From contig JAHBWV010000001.1 of the NCBI GenBank assembly GCA_019636845.1, positions 1,674,001 through 1,738,000 of the forward strand: a stretch of DNA of 64,000 bases. The letters are read 5' to 3'. Under the pieces are notes generated by a model, which worked only from the letters and a program-made list of their open reading frames with translations, was not told the origin of the DNA and searched no databases. Positions 27,610-36,325 of the stretch are shown piece after piece (position 1 is the stretch's first letter; the number at the start of each line of letters is the position of its first letter). The DNA is from Phycisphaeraceae bacterium. Its GTDB lineage: Bacteria; Planctomycetota; Phycisphaerae; Phycisphaerales; UBA1924. The position numbers and the translations under genes are program-made.

Positions 27610-29154
27610 TCACGCGCCGCCCATCGCTCGTTCGATCTCGCCTCTCCGAATCAGCCCAACCACCGCCGAAATATCCGGAGCCGGCGACCGATCCTTCTCC
27701 AAGGCGGGAACGACGCGACGCACCGCCTCATGCACCCGCTCAACGCCCTCGCCCGACCTCAGCGGCCGGTGCGCCTCGATCCCCTGAGCCGCGCAGATCA
27801 ACTCTATCGCCACAACATGCATCGCAAGATCCGCCGCACGCCGCGCCTTCGCGGCCGCGCGAGGGCCGAACGAGTTGTAGTCCTCGATCCCCGCGCTCGT
27901 CACTATGTTCGCCACACTCGCTGGTGTCGCCAGCCCGATGATCTCATTGCAAAGTGCCGCCGCCGTGTACTGAGCGATCATCAGACCAGAGTTCAACCCC
28001 GGCTCAGGGCTCAGATACGGCCGGAGATGGCTCTCCGCATCAAACGCCGACAGCATCCAGAACGTCCGACGCTCGCTGATCCCAGCCACATGCGCGATCC
28101 CGATTGTCGCGGCATCGAGAGGCAACGCCAGCGGCATCCCGTGAAAGTTTCCCGCAGAAACCACATCCCCCTGGCCCGCGTTCGCGCCCGCGAACACCAG
28201 CGGGTTATCGGTCACCGCGCCCAGCTCACGCTCCACACACCCACGCACATACGCGAACGCATCCGACGCCGCACCGATCACCTGCGCCATGCACCGCAGC
28301 GAGTAGGGGTCCTGCACCCGCGGATCGTTCTCCGCGTGCGAAGGCAGAATCTCACTGCCCTTCAGCATCGCCAGCACCCGCGCCGCCACGTCCCGTTGCC
28401 CGGGTTGGCAACGCGCCTCGTGTACGCGCGGATCAAGAAACGCATCCGTCCCGCGGCTCGCATCGATCGACATCGCCGCTGCCGCGATGGCCGCACTCGT
28501 CAACAACTCCAGCTCTTCACACAGCAGCACCCCCTGCGCCGCCATCAGGTGCGTGCCGTTGATCAGTGCGAGTCCTTCCTTCGCCTCTAGCACGAGGGGC
28601 TGTATCCCGGATGCTCGCATCGCCTCGGCCGCCGTCGTCCGCTTCCCCTCAAACTCCACCTCTCCCTCGCCGATCAACGCGCACGCCACATGCGCCAGCG
28701 GCGCAAGATCGCCCGACGCACCCACCGATCCCAACGACGGCACAACGGGCGTAATCCCCGCGTTCAGCATCGCCGCGATTGTCTCGACAACGACAGGCCT
28801 CACGCCCGACAGCCCCCTCGCGAGCGATCCCGCAAGGATCACCATCATCGCCCGCACAACGTCCGTGGGCAGCGGTTCCCCGACCCCCGCAGCGTGCGAT
28901 CGCACCAGGTTCCGCTGCAGGTCCCGCAAGTCCTCCGGTGAAACCCGCTTCCGCGAGAGCGATCCAAACCCCGTGTTGATCCCGTAGTGGGGCTCAGCCG
29001 CGTCACGGATCCCCTCGATCACCGCCCGCGATGCCCGCATCGCGCCCGCCGCATCCTCACCGATGTTCACACCCCGGCCTCGGGCCGCCCGTACCGCCAG
29101 CTCGATCGTCAGTGGACCGGTTCCGAGCAGGACCTCCGCCTTGTGATGCGTCAT
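27610..29154 (-). CDS. hutH: Histidine ammonia-lyase
   Basis: The ~514-residue enzyme deaminates histidine to urocanate, the first step of the pathway. The Ala-Ser-Gly that cyclises to the MIO cofactor is at about 146-148 within SVGASGDLAPLAH. Other family segments are YGINTGFGSLS, LVRSHAAGVGEPL, QDPYSLRCMAQVIG and NFHGMPLALPLD. ATG 29154 (MTHHKAEV) is preferred; an in-frame GTG at 29169 would add five residues. Confidence 0.97.
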   Translation of the reverse strand: MTHHKAEVLLGTGPLTIELAVRAARGRGVNIGEDAAGAMRASRAVIEGIRDAAEPHYGINTGFGSLSRKRVSPEDLRDLQRNLVRSHAAGVGEPLPTDVVRAMMVILAGSLARGLSGVRPVVVETIAAMLNAGITPVVPSLGSVGASGDLAPLAHVACALIGEGEVEFEGKRTTAAEAMRASGIQPLVLEAKEGLALINGTHLMAAQGVLLCEELELLTSAAIAAAAMSIDASRGTDAFLDPRVHEARCQPGQRDVAARVLAMLKGSEILPSHAENDPRVQDPYSLRCMAQVIGAASDAFAYVRGCVERELGAVTDNPLVFAGANAGQGDVVSAGNFHGMPLALPLDAATIGIAHVAGISERRTFWMLSAFDAESHLRPYLSPEPGLNSGLMIAQYTAAALCNEIIGLATPASVANIVTSAGIEDYNSFGPRAAAKARRAADLAMHVVAIELICAAQGIEAHRPLRSGEGVERVHEAVRRVVPALEKDRSPAPDISAVVGLIRRGEIERAMGGA

Positions 29155-29214
29155 GGTCCAATCGTCCACGACCGACCACCGGATAGCAAGGCGCAGCTCC
29201 TTGATTCCGCGCGA

Positions 29215-30090
29215 TCACAGCCCCGGCACCACACTCTTCTCGTCCAGCGACGCGCCGTCCCCGCTCCGTCCCGTGGTCCGATCGATCCCCATCGCATCAA
29301 AGATGCGGTCGCGCACCCTCAGGTAATCGGGCGAGTCGATGTCGCGAGGCCGAGGGAGATCTACCCTCACCTCCTCCTTGATCGTGGCCGGGCGGCGCGT
29401 CATCACCAGCACCCGATCGGCCAGTTGCACCGCTTCCTCGATGTCGTGAGTCACGAACAGGATCGTCTTCTTCTCTTCCTGCCAGATGCGGATCAGGTCC
29501 GCACGCATCTTCAGCCGTGTGAGATAGTCCAGCGCGCCGAACGGCTCATCCATGTAGATGATCGAGGGTTGTGACGCCAGTGCCCTGGCGATCTCGACCC
29601 GCTGACGCATCCCCCCCGAAAGCTCACGCGGAAACGCCCGCTCAAACCCCGTGAGCCCGACCATATCGATGTAGTGCTGCACGATGCGCTGACGCTCCGC
29701 CGGCTCGCGTCTTTGCAGGCCGAATCCCACATTCTGCGTCACTGTCAGCCAGGGGAAGACGCCATTCTCCTGGAACACAAAGATCCGCCTCGCATCCGGC
29801 CGATTCACGCGCTTTCCCTCGACCATCACCTCGCCCGAGGTGGGAGGGATGAACCCTGCCACGATGTTCAAGAGCGTCGATTTCCCGCACCCCGACGGGC
29901 CCACGATGCAAACAAACTCACCCGCTCGCACATCCGCGTGAACGCCCTCGAGCACATGCACATCGCTGCCACGCGACTTCCCGGCGAACGTCATCCACAC
30001 ATCCCGAACGCGCACCACCGCATCGACGCCCTCTCCCGCGAGAGACCCGCCGCCCGATCGATGCCCCGGATCAGACGCCGCGCGTGTCAT
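29215..30090 (-). CDS. ABC transporter ATP-binding protein (nitrate/sulfonate/taurine type)
   Basis: The ~291-residue ATPase has Walker A GPSGCGKST (64-72), Q-loop VFQENGVFPWLTV, signature LSGGMRQRV (157-165), Walker B IIYMDEPFGALD (~178-189) and switch His215 (FVTHDIEEA). The D-loop spacing and FPWLTV/FGALD pattern are those of the SsuB/TauB/NrtD group. ATG 30090 is chosen because it overlaps the permease stop (ATGA). It energises import with the two genes upstream. Confidence 0.92.
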   Translation of the reverse strand: MTRAASDPGHRSGGGSLAGEGVDAVVRVRDVWMTFAGKSRGSDVHVLEGVHADVRAGEFVCIVGPSGCGKSTLLNIVAGFIPPTSGEVMVEGKRVNRPDARRIFVFQENGVFPWLTVTQNVGFGLQRREPAERQRIVQHYIDMVGLTGFERAFPRELSGGMRQRVEIARALASQPSIIYMDEPFGALDYLTRLKMRADLIRIWQEEKKTILFVTHDIEEAVQLADRVLVMTRRPATIKEEVRVDLPRPRDIDSPDYLRVRDRIFDAMGIDRTTGRSGDGASLDEKSVVPGL

Positions 30091-30884
30091 TGGTTGTGAT
30101 ACCCCCATCGCACCACGTCCATCCGCTCCATCCGCCTCACCAGCAGATCGAGCCCAAGCCCGATCAGCCCGATCATCACCATCCCCGCAACAACAAGGTC
30201 ATACCTCTTCCCGGCATTCCTCGCGTCGATGATCAGGAACCCAAGCCCCGAACTCACGGCGATCATCTCCGCCGCCACCACAACCAACCACGCGATCCCC
30301 AGCGCGATCCGCAACCCCGTGATGATCTGTGGCAGCGTCGCAGGCACGATCACACGCCGAAACAGATCAAACCTCGACAACTCGAAGTTCCGCGCCGCTC
30401 GCACGTACACCGGCTGGATGTTCGCAACCGCCGCCGCAGCCGACACCGCGATCGGGAACACGCTCGCCAGAAAGATCAGGAAGATTGGTGCCGCATCCGA
30501 CACCCCGAACCAGAGAATCGCCACCGGAATCCACGCTATCGGGGATATCGGCCTCAGCACCTGGATCACAGGGTTCAGCGCGTGAAACGCCCACCTGAAC
30601 CACCCCATGAACAACCCGAGCGGAATGCCAACCGCCATCGCAAGCGTGAAGCCCCACGTGACTCGGAACAGCGACGCGACAATGTACTTGTGCAGCAGTC
30701 CCTTCTCGATCAGCTCCCCGATCCCCCTCGCAACCTCGATCGGCTTCGGAAAGAGATCGCTCCCGGATATCCGCACCAGCGCGTCCCACATGCACAGAAA
30801 CAACACGCCCACCAGCACCGGTAACGCATACCGCTCCAGCCGACGCTGCGTTCTCAAGCTCGCCCGTCGGGTGGAGCCGCTCAC
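30087..30884 (-). CDS. ABC transporter permease (SsuC/TauC/NrtB type)
   Basis: The ~265-residue inner-membrane protein has about six hydrophobic helices and the EAA-type loop (AARNFELSRFDLFRRVIVPA TLPQIITG). GTG 30884 is preferred: it overlaps the binding-protein stop (GTGA) and GGGAG lies eight bases upstream; a GTG at 30899 is the longer alternative. It works with the adjacent ATPase and binding protein. Confidence 0.9.
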   Translation of the reverse strand: MSGSTRRASLRTQRRLERYALPVLVGVLFLCMWDALVRISGSDLFPKPIEVARGIGELIEKGLLHKYIVASLFRVTWGFTLAMAVGIPLGLFMGWFRWAFHALNPVIQVLRPISPIAWIPVAILWFGVSDAAPIFLIFLASVFPIAVSAAAAVANIQPVYVRAARNFELSRFDLFRRVIVPATLPQIITGLRIALGIAWLVVVAAEMIAVSSGLGFLIIDARNAGKRYDLVVAGMVMIGLIGLGLDLLVRRMERMDVVRWGYHNQ

Positions 30885-31921
30885 TTCGGACTCTCCCACA
30901 AGTACGGCCTCACCACGCTCTCGTCCGGAACAAACGACGTATCGCAGTACTCATCAAACCCAGCCTTCCCCTCCAGGATCCCACCCTCACGCCCCAGACG
31001 CTCGATCTCCTCAAAGTCCTTCCGACGCAGCGCCAGATTCGTGTACTTCACCCGGTCCGGCGGCTTGCTCAAGACATGCTGCAAGAGTCGCGGGTCCTGG
31101 TTGTAATAGTTCTGGCTCACAAAGTCCGCCGCCTGCATCCGATGATCCATCGACTCGTCGATCCACTTCCCGCTGCTGGCAATCCCGTTCACCAGTCGCT
31201 GCACCGTCTCGCGATCGTTCTTGATCGCATCCTCATGCACCGCCAGCACGCACGAAATGAACTCGGGCCACACATCCTTTGTCAGGTACAGAATCCGTCC
31301 GTACCCGTCCAGCTCCGTCTGCCCCATGAACGGCTCGCCCGAAGTGATCGCATCGACCGCCTTGGCGTACAGCGCTGCGGGCATGTCCGGGGGCGGCATC
31401 TCCACAAGCTTGATGTCATTGATCGACATGCCTCGCTCGCGCAAGGCCTTGAACAAAAGCAACCGCTGATTCGAGAACCGATTCGGAACCGCGACAGTCT
31501 TCCCCCTCAGGTCCTCGATCCTGAAGATCGAAGAATCTTTGTGCACCATCATCGCAGTGCCGTCGCGATGCCCCAGATACACGATCTTCAGCGGCACGCC
31601 CTCCTCGCGAAGCCGCATCGCCATCGGCGCGAGAATGAACGTTGCCCGCGTATATCCCGAGAGGTACGCCTCCTTCAACTCCGGCCACCCGTTGAACCGA
31701 ATCGGGTCGAAAATCTCCTCGCCCGTCATGCTCTTGTTGATGAAATGCGTCACCGGGCACGTCAGGTGGCAGGTAACCGGCAGGAAGCCGATCTTGAACG
31801 TCTTCCCGCCATCACCCGCCCGCCGCGGCTTGAACGTATCCAGATTGACCGCCCCGTGGGCGAGTGTGATCAACACAACCCAGAGCGCAATCAGAGCCGC
31901 AACCCTCACGAGACTCCGCAT
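30881..31921 (-). CDS. ABC transporter substrate-binding protein (NMT1/NrtA-like)
   Basis: The 346-residue exported protein starts with an N-terminal hydrophobic segment (RVAALIALWVVLITLAHGA) with no lipobox. The mature part follows the NMT1/THI5/NrtA fold: FKIGFLPVTCHLTCPVTHFI, FILAPMAMRLREEGVPLKIV, IEDLRGKTVAVPNRFSNQ, VEMPPPDMPAALYAKAVDAI and SGEPFMGQTELDGYG. Two unusual Cys (CHLTC) lie near the start. The substrate cannot be read from sequence. Location directly upstream of hutH suggests histidine, urocanate or a related heterocycle; nitrate or sulfonate remain possible. Confidence 0.85.
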   Translation of the reverse strand: MRSLVRVAALIALWVVLITLAHGAVNLDTFKPRRAGDGGKTFKIGFLPVTCHLTCPVTHFINKSMTGEEIFDPIRFNGWPELKEAYLSGYTRATFILAPMAMRLREEGVPLKIVYLGHRDGTAMMVHKDSSIFRIEDLRGKTVAVPNRFSNQRLLLFKALRERGMSINDIKLVEMPPPDMPAALYAKAVDAITSGEPFMGQTELDGYGRILYLTKDVWPEFISCVLAVHEDAIKNDRETVQRLVNGIASSGKWIDESMDHRMQAADFVSQNYYNQDPRLLQHVLSKPPDRVKYTNLALRRKDFEEIERLGREGGILEGKAGFDEYCDTSFVPDESVVRPYLWESPK

Positions 31922-31992
31922 ACCAGCATCCTAACGGCAGAATCACGCGATCGCCTCAGCAAACCACACACCCCGCCCCCAATCCAACGTCC

Positions 31993-32014
31993 TATAATAC
32001 ATGTTATGTAAAAT
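31993..32014. promoter_or_regulatory. AT-rich box upstream of ABC-hut gene run
   Basis: A 22-bp AT-rich stretch (TATAATACATGTTATGTAAA) contains the inverted repeat TACAT-GTT-ATGTA and lies about 75 bases upstream of the binding-protein start. It contrasts with the GC-rich flank and is a promoter or operator candidate for the ABC-hut run. Immediately beside it, AGGCCC/GGGCCT (32027-32042) forms a hairpin just after the GNAT stop. Confidence 0.35.
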
Positions 32015-32043
32015 GCGTACCGCCCCAGGCCCGTTTGGGCCTC

Positions 32044-32544
32044 TTACCCGAGCTCCTTTGACATCCACAGAGTGCACGGCATCGGATCATCGTTGTACCT
32101 CGCGATAGGCACGAAGCCCAGTGACTCATACAAACGCACCGCTGCCTTCAACTCCGCATCGGTGTCGAGCTTCATACGCGCGTACCCCGCTCCCCGCGCC
32201 TCTTCCAGCAGCCGCTCGCACAACGCACGCCCGATACCCAACCCACGGGCCGACGACCTTGTGTACAGCCGCTTCATCTCGCACGAACGCCCGATCTCGC
32301 CGGGCATCGGCAGCAACTCACGCATCGCCACACATCCAACCGCGACCCCGCCGACATACGCGAGCAGGATGCACCCATTGGGCCTCGCGTACTTCCCAGG
32401 GAGCGTCGCCAGCTCATCCTCAAACCCCTGATACGCAAGCCCGTGAGGAAGCACTCCTGAATACTCACGGAACAGGGCCGCCACCGTCGCCATGGCGTCA
32501 GCACCACTGGCTTCGACGATCCGATACGCCGACCCTCCACCCAT
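32044..32544 (-). CDS. GNAT-family N-acetyltransferase
   Basis: The 166-residue protein has the GNAT acetyl-CoA motif RLYTRSSARGLGIGRALCER (motif A, R/Q-x-x-G-x-G/A) and the C-terminal LYESLGFVPIARYNDDP typical of the family. The substrate is unknown. It lies 43 bases downstream of proS on the same strand. Confidence 0.88.
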   Translation of the reverse strand: MGGGSAYRIVEASGADAMATVAALFREYSGVLPHGLAYQGFEDELATLPGKYARPNGCILLAYVGGVAVGCVAMRELLPMPGEIGRSCEMKRLYTRSSARGLGIGRALCERLLEEARGAGYARMKLDTDAELKAAVRLYESLGFVPIARYNDDPMPCTLWMSKELG

Positions 32545-32587
32545 CCTGACCCTCCGATTCCTGTCATGGGTAAACGATGATGTTCGG

Positions 32588-34444
32588 TCACCCGTTCAGA
32601 GCGCCAATGCACCTCACAACCACATCGGCAAGGGACACAACCTCCCCTTTACCCTGTGTGTCCTTCCGCATCTTGAACTCGACCCCTCCCTGCTCGAGCG
32701 CCTTGTCCCCAATCGTCAGCCGCACCGGAATCCCCACGATGTCCGCATCCTTGAACTTCACACCCGGCCGCTCGTCGCGATCGTCGATCAGGACATCGAC
32801 GCCCGCATCATTGAGTTGCTTGGCCAGATCCCACGCGACCTCCTGCTGCTTCACATCCTCCGGCTTCATCAGCGTGATCAGGACGTGATACGGCGCAATC
32901 GCCGCCGGCCAGATGATCCCGTTCGCATCGTGGCTCATCTCAACGCACGCCGCCATCGTGCGGCTCACACCGATGCCGTAACACCCCATGATTACCGACC
33001 GCTTCTGCTGCTTGTCATCCAGGACGCTCAGGCCCATGGCATCCGAGTACTTGGTTCCCAGTTTGAAGATGTGACCGACCTCGATGCCCCGCGCCGCGAC
33101 GAGCGTCGCCCCGGCCGCACGCGGGCTCGGGTCCCCCGCCATGGCATTCCGTATGTCCGCCACCTTTACATAACTCGGATCGTCCAGTTTCTCGCCAACA
33201 TCACGCCGCCAGTTGAAGTGCTTGACATGGTGGTCCGGCTTGTCCGCCCCCGTCGCCCAGAAGCCGCCAAGGGACGCATCGTTGTCCACCAGAAGCAGAG
33301 TCCCCGGCACCGTCTTCACGGCACGCGGAGAGACATATCCGATCGCAAAGCCCGCCGCTTTCGCCGCTGCGGGATCCGCAACTTCGACCGAGTATCCGGT
33401 TAATGCCTTTACCTTGCCTTCATTGACGTCGTGATCACCTCGCACGGTAGCGATGATCCACGGAATGGCTCGGCCATCGCGTGACCACATCGTTCCGCTG
33501 ACTGGATCGCCGGTCTTGAACACAATCGTCTTGAGCATCCGATCCGGCTTCACCTTCATGAACTTACCGACTTCTTCGATACCCGGCAGGTTCGGCGTGT
33601 GAACCTCGGTCAACTCGCCCGTCGCCGGCTCCTGGAACGTGCCGCGCGGCCGCTCGCCGATCTCGCACTTCTCCACGTTCGCGGCATACCCCGACGCCGG
33701 ACACTTCAGGATCGTGTCCTCGCCGCTCTCGCAGTTCACCATGAACTCGTGGCTCGCCGAGCCCCCGATCGGCCCGCTCTCCGCCTCCACCGCCGAGTAA
33801 TCCAGCCCGCATCGCCGGAACGTGTTCGAGTACGCGCGATACATCGCGTCGTAGTGCTCGTTCAACCCCCCCACTCCCTCCACCTCCAGGTGGAACGAGT
33901 ACGCATCCTTCATGATGAACTCGCGGCAACGCAACAGCCCCGCCCGAGGCCTCGCCTCATCCCTGAACTTCGTCTGGATCTGATACAGCCCCAGCGGCAA
34001 CTGCTTGTAGCTCGTGATCGAGCCCCGCACCATCTCCGTGATCGTCTCCTCGTGCGTCGGCCCGAGCGCCGCCACGTTCCCCTTGCGATCCTTCACCGTG
34101 AACAGAAGATCTCCGTACGCCTCGTGCCGCCTCGTCTCGTTGTAGAACTCCATCGGCACGAACACGGGCATGAAGAGCTCGCGCGATCCCGCGCCATCCA
34201 TCTCCTCGCGGATGATCGCGCTGATCTTCTGGAGCACCCGCCACGCCAGGGGCAGATAGTCGTACACGCCCGCCGCGACCTTGCGGATATAGCCGCCCCG
34301 CACCAGCCAGATGTGGCTCGGCGTCTCCGCATCGGCCGGAGCTTCACGCGCCGTCGGAATCAGCGTCTCCGCCCATCGGTGTGACACGCCCCGCCCATCA
34401 TTCCGAGCGCCAACGACGAGCTTTCCGCCTTCAGTTCCGGCCAT
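32588..34444 (-). CDS. proS: Prolyl-tRNA synthetase, bacterial type
   Basis: The 618-residue class II synthetase charges tRNA-Pro. It shows motif 2 (QTKFRDEARPRAGLLRCREF), YDYLPLAWRVLQKISAIIRE, GPTHEETITEMVRG and motif 3-like GCYGIGVSRTMAACVE. Between them lies the YbaK-like editing insertion (~240-410). The C-terminal anticodon-binding domain holds LLIDDRDERPGVKFKDADIV-like sequence. ATG 34444 has GGAG seven bases upstream; the longer open frame to 34561 overlaps a repeat fragment and is not favoured. Confidence 0.96.
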   Translation of the reverse strand: MAGTEGGKLVVGARNDGRGVSHRWAETLIPTAREAPADAETPSHIWLVRGGYIRKVAAGVYDYLPLAWRVLQKISAIIREEMDGAGSRELFMPVFVPMEFYNETRRHEAYGDLLFTVKDRKGNVAALGPTHEETITEMVRGSITSYKQLPLGLYQIQTKFRDEARPRAGLLRCREFIMKDAYSFHLEVEGVGGLNEHYDAMYRAYSNTFRRCGLDYSAVEAESGPIGGSASHEFMVNCESGEDTILKCPASGYAANVEKCEIGERPRGTFQEPATGELTEVHTPNLPGIEEVGKFMKVKPDRMLKTIVFKTGDPVSGTMWSRDGRAIPWIIATVRGDHDVNEGKVKALTGYSVEVADPAAAKAAGFAIGYVSPRAVKTVPGTLLLVDNDASLGGFWATGADKPDHHVKHFNWRRDVGEKLDDPSYVKVADIRNAMAGDPSPRAAGATLVAARGIEVGHIFKLGTKYSDAMGLSVLDDKQQKRSVIMGCYGIGVSRTMAACVEMSHDANGIIWPAAIAPYHVLITLMKPEDVKQQEVAWDLAKQLNDAGVDVLIDDRDERPGVKFKDADIVGIPVRLTIGDKALEQGGVEFKMRKDTQGKGEVVSLADVVVRCIGALNG

Positions 34445-34510
34445 TGCAAGTCTCCATGTGACAACAGGCGGCAAGTGTAGACCCGGCCGATTCCCTATCT
34501 GTGTGACGAT

Positions 34511-34535
34511 GACTGGAGCGGCACCGCTCTCCAGA
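34511..34535. repeat. Partial GGCACCGCTCTCCAGA repeat upstream of proS
   Basis: The 16-base stretch at 34520-34535 is identical to the reverse complement of 54511-54526 inside metH. It forms an imperfect hairpin with the preceding CTGGAGCG (34513-34520). It looks like a partial copy of the same small palindromic element. Confidence 0.6.
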
Positions 34536-34617
34536 TTACTGGGCTCCGTATCAGCCAGCACAGCTAGGTGCCATTCGCCCGCTCGGGGTCAGCACTCATC
34601 GCTCTCACACTCGATGT

Positions 34618-35244
34618 CTACCCCTGCCCGATTCCCACAACCCCCCGCCCACGCAGCGCGGCCTTCCAACGCCGACGTTCCGCCATCGCCGCGCCATCCC
34701 CCTTCGCCCACCAGCAGGTGCTCGGATCAACGCCCATGTCGATCGCAAGGTCAGCGATCTGAAGATCACACAGATCGATGAACGGCGTCTGAACATCGAC
34801 CTCCGCCCTCGCCTCCAGCGATGCAAGCCGCCCGATCAACGTCGCACGATCGATCCCCTCGGCCACGCGGTCAATCTCCACCTCGGTCTCGCTCCCCGGC
34901 GCAGCGCAGTGCGCACCCCACACCACCGCCCCGCACCCCAACCTCGCGCCCGCGATCGCGCACGCAAGCAACACCAGCCCGCTCGCTCGCTCAACCGACA
35001 GCTCCTCGCTCGGCTCGCCCCGCGCCACGATCTGCATCCCGAGTTGCTCGGCCTGGACCGCCGCACACCGCAGCATCGCGCTGTTCCCGATCAGCCACGC
35101 AACCGTGCCTCGAACTCCATCGCTCGCGCCGAGCGACACCTCTCCACCCACGCTCTCAAGCCGCCCCTCGCGCGCCATCGCAGCCGCCACAAGTGACGGC
35201 AACGAACCATCCATCAGCACAAGCGTTCCGGAGCCAGATCGCAC
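34618..35244 (-). CDS. Degenerate QueC-like (PP-loop) protein
   Basis: The ~208-residue protein from GTG 35244 follows the order of 7-cyano-7-deazaguanine synthase. It has a PP-loop-position segment LVLMDGSLPSLVAAAMA, a central ASGLVLLACAIAGARLGCGA VVWGAH, IDRVAEGIDRATLIGRLASL and a C-terminal VQTPFIDLCDLQIADLAIDM GVDPSTCWW. The PP-loop SGGxDS is changed to DGSLPS (12-17) and the zinc Cys cluster of QueC is missing, so the enzyme reaction is unlikely. It may be a non-catalytic paralogue or a decaying gene. A longer frame back to 35760 crosses the divergent promoter and is rejected. Start uncertain. Confidence 0.55.
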   Translation of the reverse strand: MRSGSGTLVLMDGSLPSLVAAAMAREGRLESVGGEVSLGASDGVRGTVAWLIGNSAMLRCAAVQAEQLGMQIVARGEPSEELSVERASGLVLLACAIAGARLGCGAVVWGAHCAAPGSETEVEIDRVAEGIDRATLIGRLASLEARAEVDVQTPFIDLCDLQIADLAIDMGVDPSTCWWAKGDGAAMAERRRWKAALRGRGVVGIGQG

Positions 35245-35422
35245 GCACCCATCGTACCGGCCCGCACGCCACCCTGTCACACCCGGGCCATTGCATACGC
35301 ACGATCTGCAAGTCCTGTTCCCAGAAAGATTTATTGACATTTTTCGATCTTGAGGCATGCTCCTCATGTGGAGAAAGTACGACCGGTGCGTGAACACCGG
35401 CTCGTGGGTCAGGAGTGGCGTC

Positions 35423-36217
35423 ATGAATCCCAAGGCCCTTCTCTTGCGTGCCGCACGCGGCATCGCCCTCGCTCTCGCTCTGCTCATCCTTGCCCCGCCC
35501 GCAACCGCAGAGATCATCGAGTGGCGACGCATGCACCAGTTCACCCCCGGGGGCTCAAACCCCGCCGGCGACGGGTTCGGAAACCCCGTCTGGCAATACG
35601 AGTGGATGACCGGCGACGCGATCTCCGGCACCGATCCCTGGTGGGACAACTCAACCACACTCATGGTCTGGGACCCAGACTGGTGGGGCCGAGGCGTCGG
35701 CGCGTGGTCCCGGGGCGACAACCTCTCTCCGATGGTCAACCACACGCTCCTCACGCACAACCTCTACACCATCTCCCACCCCTACATGCCCCTCGTGCGC
35801 TGGACCAACCCCTTCACGGGAGACACCGATTTCTCGATCGGTGGGCTTCTCCGCGTTGTCTGGAACGGCCCCGGCTTCGTCGGCTCCGACACCCTCGTCG
35901 ATGTCGTTCTCGCCCATCAGGACGGCTCGACCGGAACCAAATCCATCCTCTCATCCTGGACCGTCGCCAAGCCCACGCCCGGCGACTCCGTCCTCGACTT
36001 CCTCGATCTCCCGGTCTCCATGACCCTGACCCTCGCCCACGGCGATTCACTCCTCATCACCCTCCGCGGACACACCGTTTTCTCACCCTTCGGACGCTGG
36101 GTCGAAATGTGGGATCTGCTCCGAATCCAGACCGAGATCGTCCCCTCGCCCGCAAGCGGCCTCGTGCTCCTTGCCGCCGCGTGCCTCGCACACAGACGCA
36201 GACCAATCACACACTGA
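35423..36217 (+). CDS. Secreted protein with PEP-CTERM-like tail
   Basis: The 264-residue protein has a signal peptide (ARGIALALALLILAPPATA, cleavage near 30). The middle is Trp-rich and beta-like (DPWWDNSTTLMVWDPDWWG, GLLRVVWNGPGFVGSDTLVD). The last 25 residues read IVPSPASGLVLLAAACLAHRRR: a VPSP motif, a hydrophobic stretch and a basic end, which is the layout of a PEP-CTERM sorting tail. ATG 35423 has AGGAG seven bases upstream. No function can be given for the mature part. Confidence 0.75.
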   Translation: MNPKALLLRAARGIALALALLILAPPATAEIIEWRRMHQFTPGGSNPAGDGFGNPVWQYEWMTGDAISGTDPWWDNSTTLMVWDPDWWGRGVGAWSRGDNLSPMVNHTLLTHNLYTISHPYMPLVRWTNPFTGDTDFSIGGLLRVVWNGPGFVGSDTLVDVVLAHQDGSTGTKSILSSWTVAKPTPGDSVLDFLDLPVSMTLTLAHGDSLLITLRGHTVFSPFGRWVEMWDLLRIQTEIVPSPASGLVLLAAACLAHRRRPITH

Positions 36218-36325
36218 ACCACATCTTGTCCAATAAAGTTGTTCGCTGGGACCCAATATCGAGTATCCTGAGCACCGGGAGGCAACGCCCCTTCCCGGAT
36301 GCTGTCCGGGGTCTCGGAGGGTCCC

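Noticed and set aside
34618..35760. Longer 380-codon version of the QueC-like frame
   Set aside because: The extra N-terminus runs through the promoter and coding start of the divergent secreted-protein gene and has no recognisable sequence.
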